In this document: one piece after another, positions 58,945 through 64,000 of the stretch
Position numbering within the stretch: position 1 is the first letter of the stretch
Layout of the letters: each line of letters opens with the position of its first letter
From: Metaphire vulgaris
Lineage: Eukaryota; Annelida; Clitellata; Crassiclitellata; Megascolecidae
Assembly (NCBI GenBank): GCA_018105865.1
Contig: CM030872.1
Coordinates: forward strand, 5,488,516 to 5,552,515
Reading direction: 5' to 3'
Length of the DNA stretch: 64,000 nucleotides
Program-made: the position numbers and the translations under genes
Notes under the pieces: model-generated
What the model saw: only the letters and a program-made list of their open reading frames with translations
Database searches by the model: none
What the model was told of the DNA's origin: nothing

Positions 58945-59335
58945 AGTGATTTCCCTTCATATTCCTCTTCAATTAGCCGCTTTTCAATGCGAAATAAATC
59001 CCCGTTTAAGAAATTAACACTGTTTACTGAACTTTGGGTATTACTTGAAAATACCAGCGCGCATACGTTCCAACAAAAAGCACGCTAGAAATTCTTATAG
59101 ATAATTTTTAATTTGTTCATCGACATTTTCGACAATCAATATCTCGTTTCATATAATTGTCTAGTAAACATTATATGGGTTTTGAATGAAGCTGCTCTTC
59201 CTGATTGTGATATAATTATAGCCTACTCACCAGTTTGTACAATATCACACACATTAATTCTAATTATTTTTAAATACAAAGTAATGGATCACGCAGAAGC
59301 GATTTTAAATTTTAATTAGTTTTGAGTTTTAAAAT
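58945..59335. repeat. Intronic paralogous repeat, copy 2 (uninterrupted)
   Basis: Matches copy 1 at 53,270-54,835 and carries the Helitron empty site at 59,156/59,157 (CATATAATTGTCTAG). Function unknown. Confidence 0.8.
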
Positions 59336-59485
59336 GTATCTCTCTGTTGTACTGTTAATAATCTAGCACAACTATTTGGTAACGATAGTCTCATATCCCA
59401 ACAAGCATAGTGTCCGGCGCTGTTCTCCTGTTACTAGGCAAGGAGCGATGCGTGTGGCTTTCGCCTTTAAATCCAGGTTCTAGAG

Positions 59486-59918
59486 TAAACTTCTGGGCAA
59501 ACTTTTTCACTAACGGGCCGCATGAAACCTAATACTACATTAGGCGGGCCGCACAAACAAAAAGGAAAATTTTTTATAATTAAGATGCTTACATACAGCA
59601 TAAATTTTTGGTTTGTCCAAATTAATTTTAAAGTGATTTAGCGCAATAGCTCATCATAGGCATTTTAGTATAATTTATTTTATCTTTACTAGCAGAGTAG
59701 CATTATGATATTAACTATTTGACTATTTGCTGCTCAAATATCGAATTTTTAATAACCATTTCCATGATTTTCATATAAAATGACATGTTTTCAAACTTTC
59801 TCTAAAATAATTTCAAATCATCTCTCACTTTCTGCATATTTCTAAATGGTCTGTCGGGCCGCATGGAACCCGCCCGCGGGCCGCATTCGGCCCGCGGGCC
59901 TTAGTTTGCCCACCTCTG
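59486..59918. mobile_element. hAT MITE, ~433 bp
   Basis: Terminal GGGCAAACT motifs in inverted orientation (left ...CTTCTGGGCAAACT, right AGTTTGCCCACCTCTG) with GGGCCGC-rich subterminal blocks. The flanks TTCTAGAG and CTCTAGAG differ at one base. Confidence 0.7.
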
Positions 59919-60109
59919 CTCTAGAGTCTAGACTCTAGAGTACGCTGCCATTACTTTCTCTAGACCCACGTTTTACTTTTGCAGCTTAACGCTGCTACCA
60001 ATTATCGACGGCTAAACGATGAACGGCGCACAACTATTAGCAACTACTAACTATTATTAATTTATTAACTATTATAAATAAACATTTACCAAAGAACGCT
60101 TGGTCTTAC

Positions 60110-60163
60110 TTGGTTTCCTCGATGACCTGGTGGTCCGGGTGGTCCAGCCTCTCCTACGTCACC
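60110..60163 (-). CDS. Fibrillar collagen, triple-helix exon (54 bp)
   Basis: Six Gly-X-Y triplets: GDVGEAGPPGPPGHRGNQ. 54 bp is the classic fibrillar collagen exon size. Acceptor TTATTGTTCAG, donor CAA/GTAAGA. Confidence 0.95.
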
Positions 60164-60372
60164 CTGAACAATAAGACAATAAGACAATATTTCAGATCCA
60201 ATGACACAGGATTGAAGGAGCCAAATACTTAGGTATGCCTTAATACGAGCATCGGTGATATGTTGTGAACATTAGGTCTATCTGAAGTTTCGTTATTTTA
60301 TTTATTCGCTAAAACAAAAAGGCTACGACATTACCCTTAATTTCCTTAAATAATGAAACAGTCAAAATGAAG

Positions 60373-60379
60373 TAATAAC

Positions 60380-60438
<59 letters not shown>

Positions 60439-60488
60439 ATTAATATTATTACAAGTGATTAATTCATTATAAATATTTATTATTATTA

Positions 60489-60576
<88 letters not shown>
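60373..60576. repeat. (AAT)n and (TTA)n arrays, inverted
   Basis: (AAT)n at 60,373-60,437, a spacer containing ATTAAT...ATTAAT, then (ATT)n at 60,478-60,576. Opposed orientation permits a hairpin. Confidence 0.9.
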
Positions 60577-60592
60577 ATGCTTGCTAACGCAC

Positions 60593-62780
60593 TCACTGAA
60601 CATTCACTTGGTGAAGAGTCATAAGTGCGGGGTGAGTCACGTGTCCTAAGCAGTGTATGCCAAACTGCTGTCGGCGTTTAAAAGCAACTATAGAGGCAGT
60701 CAAATCCGATGTGACAGCTTTCGGTAAGTTGCTCGAAACAGACGGAGCAGAGTTGGTGAAGGTACGAACGGTCAGTGAAAGTGCGCCGCTGAAGCAGTTT
60801 GTTAGCACTTCTCGACCTCAGTAGTCTAGACTGTTCCTGCAATTGGATGACGTCTTCCAGGTAGCTAGGCCGTTGTGTTGTAATCGTCTTAAAAGTGATC
60901 AGCGCATTCTTGCATTAGATGCGGTACCGTACTGGAGAAGACCAAGGATCGGTGTGATGTGTTCTGTTCGGTACACTTTGCAAACGGTCCTGGTCCTGCA
61001 CCCGTTGCAGTAACGTTTTCCTGAGGTGCCGTAAAGAACAGAGTTGCAGTAGTCTAGTCTACTGCTAACCACGGAACAGGCTATTGAGGCGGCGGTGTGT
61101 CAAAATCAATGCTGTTACAGATGTAACATACATGAAATATGCTATATGAATACGAAAGTATGCTGACTTGCAGATTGTGTCAACATGGTCGTCAAATGAC
61201 AATGTGACTTCTATGGCTACACCCAGATTGCGGATATTGCTTTTCGTTTGAATGCAATTGGTGCCGATCGCAACAAATGATATCCTGCCATCAGTTTGCT
61301 GCCGCGAGCTAGTTTCAACTTCCGTCTTCTCTGCATTCAGCGACAATCCCTTGGCATCAGGCCATAGGTCAACAGCATGAAAACAGTTGTCCAGGGTCGA
61401 CATAGCTTTGTAGTTAGTGAGCGCAATGTACAATTGTGCGTCATCACCATACTGTGCTATATTCACTCCGGATGAGGCTGCAATTTGTGTCACCGGCGCC
61501 ACGTAAAACGTGAATAGTAGCGGTCCAAGTAGCGGACACCAAATTCACAGCTCAAAATTTCAAATACAAATTCAAAACTTACACACAACTGTTTGCTGCC
61601 AACACGTACTGTCTTGAGTGCGACAAGTGAGGTACGACGCTATTCAGTTGAGAGGCTGACCGGAGATGCCAGAAGTGTAGTGAATTAATATAAACTGTGT
61701 CGAAGGCGGTTGATAGATCCAGTTGCAGTAGGGCAGTTCGATGACCGGCATCAGCCGCACCGTACACCTCATTCAGCATTTTCAGCAATGCCGTTTGCGT
61801 TGAATGATGGCGCCGGTAGGCTGACTGGAACTTGCAGTAGCTTGGCGATTGTTGTGTATGACGAATGAGTGGGACCAGACCTTTCGATTATTTTCAAAAT
61901 GGTGTTCAGATTTGATATTGGCCCATAGTTGCAGAACTCTGATCGATCCAGGCCCTGTTTCTTGATGTGTGGCGTTAAGACAGATCTGTTGTAGCCTTCA
62001 GGAATTATTACTGTGCTGAATGACAGCGAAGCGAGGTGGTCAATGAGGTTCGCGAACAACGCCGGACACGACATAATGACGGTAGTCGGGATGATGTCGG
62101 CTGGTGACGATTTGGCTAGCATAGGACGTGGGACTCCGAAGGGTGTCGGTGCCAGCAAATTATCAAGCCTCGGACTGGAATGTCGCACGTCAGAGCACGT
62201 CAGACTGCAACGGGTCTGCATTCTGCGATCGAGTCGTCGCCTAGTGCCCTGTTTTATTCGTCTGATCTTGTCGATGAAGAACTGTGAAAAGCCATTTGAG
62301 AGCTAAGTGCAGTCCTCTGATAACAGAACTTCACAGTCTTTTGTGGCGCGAAGTATGTCACATATATCCAGCGATGTCGGGAGTCATTTGCGGCTTAAAT
62401 TCTGTCATAATAGAATTGACCTTTTGCTTTGACGATGTCTCTGTTTGCAGCACGACGTGCTTTTCTCTAAGAAGTGTAAGCTAAGTAGTCTTCCGTTGTG
62501 CCAGTAGACTTCCGCCTTCTTTCGATTCGACGTCTTATCCTCTTGATCTGAATGGTGGAAGGAGATAGCCGGCGAGTTATTTTATGGGTAGATAGATATC
62601 TTCTGCGTGTGATGAGCGGGCAATGACAAGCCACATACGACACTGTCTAGCTGTTCGGCAGAGGATTTGGATGTTTTCTCTGGCTCAGTGAACAAATCCT
62701 TCAGTTTCCGAAAACTGCACGTTGACAACTGGCGAATATCTTGGTCATGTGTGTATCGTTGCAATATTATCGTTTTTGTT
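60593..62780 (-). mobile_element. CR1/L2-type LINE, RT region, long copy
   Basis: On the minus strand: fingers (GVPRPMLAKSSPADIIPTT, YNRSVLTPHIKKQGLDRSEF, NYGPISNLNTILKIIE), motif A LLQLDLSTAFDTVYINSLHF, a motif B region missing or decayed near 61,560, motif C as QYGDDAQLYIAL, GLSLNAEKTEVE, IRNLGVAIEVTLSFDDH, then the C-terminus SLTVRTFTNSAPSVSSNL at 60,808-60,593. Several frameshifts. The polarity is the same as the collagen gene. Confidence 0.85.
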
Positions 62781-63057
62781 CTTTTTTAAACATCTAGTAG
62801 CATCAAATCATAGAAGTTTAAGGCGTACAATAAAAACATAATTATCTACCTAAGGCAACTTATATAGTTATGTAACAGAGTGAATGCCTAAGTCAAAGGT
62901 TTTAATTAAATATTTAAATATATTATTGAATAGTATTACTTGCCATAAACCGTAAGACCATAAAGTTTCGTTATTGTTATTATATTCAATATTGTAACTA
63001 TAAAGAAACCCAAACTTCTAAAAAAATATTTGAAAGACCACGTCAGCATTTACTTAC

Positions 63058-63111
63058 TGGCAATCCTGGCAAGCCTGGAAGCCCAGGGGATCCTGTCCAA
63101 CCTTTATGACC
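63058..63111 (-). CDS. Fibrillar collagen, triple-helix exon (54 bp)
   Basis: Six triplets: GHKGWTGSPGLPGLPGLP. Acceptor ATTTATTTCAG, donor CCA/GTAAGT. Trp at a Y... position (KGW) is unusual but tolerated. Confidence 0.93.
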
Positions 63112-63585
63112 CTGAAATAAATGTCCTAACGAACAATACTGTTTTTCTTATTATGCAGACAAAAAGACTCCAACACAGATGTTCTCAAACCATGGCCGTA
63201 GGCAACTTGTGGTCCTTCAGAAAGCGGCACACGAGTCTCAATAGCTCATGCAATGTGTTTTAATCTACTGACGTTCAAATCAATAAATAAATAATAACCT
63301 AACGAAAGTTGTAGTAATTAACGACAGTACGACCCACAGTATTTTAGAGTCTACACTTTTGTAATTTAATAACAATGTATCCTTTTGTATCGAATCGATT
63401 TTTCATCATAAAAACCAGGATCAGACCCTCAATGGACAGGTTGACTCCAAGCTAAGCAGACGCTCTGCATAGAGTCATTTACTGTTATGTCAAACATTAT
63501 GAGGTCAAATGATACTCAAAGATGGTGAAGCTAATTAGATTTTTATTATTTGCAATTTATAATCCAAAACGTGAATAAATCCTAC
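63112..63585. other. Collagen intron without recognised elements
   Basis: 474 bp, no repeat or coding signature recognised. Confidence 0.5.
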
Positions 63586-63639
63586 CTGATCCCCGGCATC
63601 ACCTCTTTCGCCATGAATTCCAGGTGCACCCGAACCTCC
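63586..63639 (-). CDS. Fibrillar collagen, triple-helix exon (54 bp)
   Basis: Six triplets: GGSGAPGIHGERGDAGDQ. Contains GERGD-type charged triplets. Acceptor TTACTGTCTAG, donor CAG/GTAGGA. Confidence 0.95.
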
Positions 63640-63931
63640 CTAGACAGTAAAGACGGAGTCAGACTAGAGGGCATAAAGATTACCACTTCCATTGCCTTTC
63701 CCTATCGTTTTTAAATTGTGGCCAAGTCAGCAAGCAATGAACAGGAAATTCTCATTTCCCTAAAAATAACTCACTGAGAAAACCAACTACTTTCTAAACG
63801 ATCAATAGCAACAATGTGAATAATTTTAATGTATATTGTATAGATTAACGTTTCTTCACGATGAGATCGTTTGTCTCCGTTTGCAAGATACCAATAGAAC
63901 CTTGAATATTGAAACTGAGCTGAATGCCTAC

Positions 63932-63984
63932 CGCTGGTCCAAGTGGTCCAGCTGGGCCATGTGGTCCAATTGGTCCTGATTCTC
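63932..63984 (-). CDS. Fibrillar collagen, triple-helix exon (53 bp as read, split Gly codon)
   Basis: Reads (G)GESGPIGPHGPAGPLGPA, six triplets. The only AG acceptor at the proper place (ATTTGCAG) leaves GA of the first Gly codon, so the exon is 53 bp with entry phase 1. The G must come from an exon beyond the window. Donor GCG/GTAGGC. The gene continues past the right edge. Confidence 0.85.
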
Positions 63985-64000
63985 CTGCAAATATGTAGAA

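Overview
The window is animal (metazoan) nuclear DNA. It has spliced exons with GT-AG borders, AT-rich non-coding DNA, long trinucleotide microsatellites and a dense, nested population of eukaryotic transposable elements. It holds no prokaryotic operon, CRISPR array or rRNA gene. A fibrillar collagen with a C-propeptide, next to L2/CR1, RTE and restriction-endonuclease-type LINEs, Helitrons, hAT and CACTA-like DNA transposons and a Ty3/Gypsy element, suggests an invertebrate outside the main insect and nematode model lineages. I cannot name the species.

Host genes. The main gene is a fibrillar procollagen on the minus strand. It enters from beyond the right edge and ends with a stop codon at 24,481. 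Thirteen exons are recognisable. Seven encode Gly-X-Y triple helix (63,984 down to 42,693), one encodes the end of the helix and the C-telopeptide (41,350-41,264), and five encode a complete C-propeptide (COLFI domain): 41,068-40,912, 38,139-38,036, 29,324-29,250, 27,121-26,900 and 24,627-24,481. All joins between these exons keep the reading frame. The gene covers at least 39.5 kb, yet the recognised exons total only about 1.15 kb. A second host gene is represented by a single plus-strand terminal exon (2,556-2,743), which looks like the end of a Ly6/three-finger GPI-anchored protein.

Layout. 0-6.5 kb: old LINE fragments, mostly minus strand, plus the Ly6 exon. 6.5-9.7 kb: a LINE with a restriction-endonuclease-like C-terminus, split by a 1.56-kb hAT element with an 8-bp target duplication, then GC-rich Helitron-related sequence. 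9.7-14 kb: hAT transposase fragments, a complete but decayed CACTG-ended DNA transposon (10,554-12,110), a small Helitron, ATT arrays and an inverted repeat. 14.5-23.7 kb: tRNA-SINEs, two RTE LINEs (one nearly intact), a broken hAT transposase and another Helitron. 24.5-41.4 kb: collagen 3' exons, with LINEs and a Gypsy element (33.5-36.9 kb) in the introns. 41.4-64 kb: triple-helix exons set in introns made largely of LINEs, hAT elements, Helitrons and (TTA)n arrays.

How it fits together. Nothing suggests an operon-like or defence system. The biological interest is a procollagen whose C-propeptide has lost both cysteines normally used for interchain disulfides, and an intron landscape where nested insertions can be read in order from target duplications, restored reading frames and one paralogous empty site.
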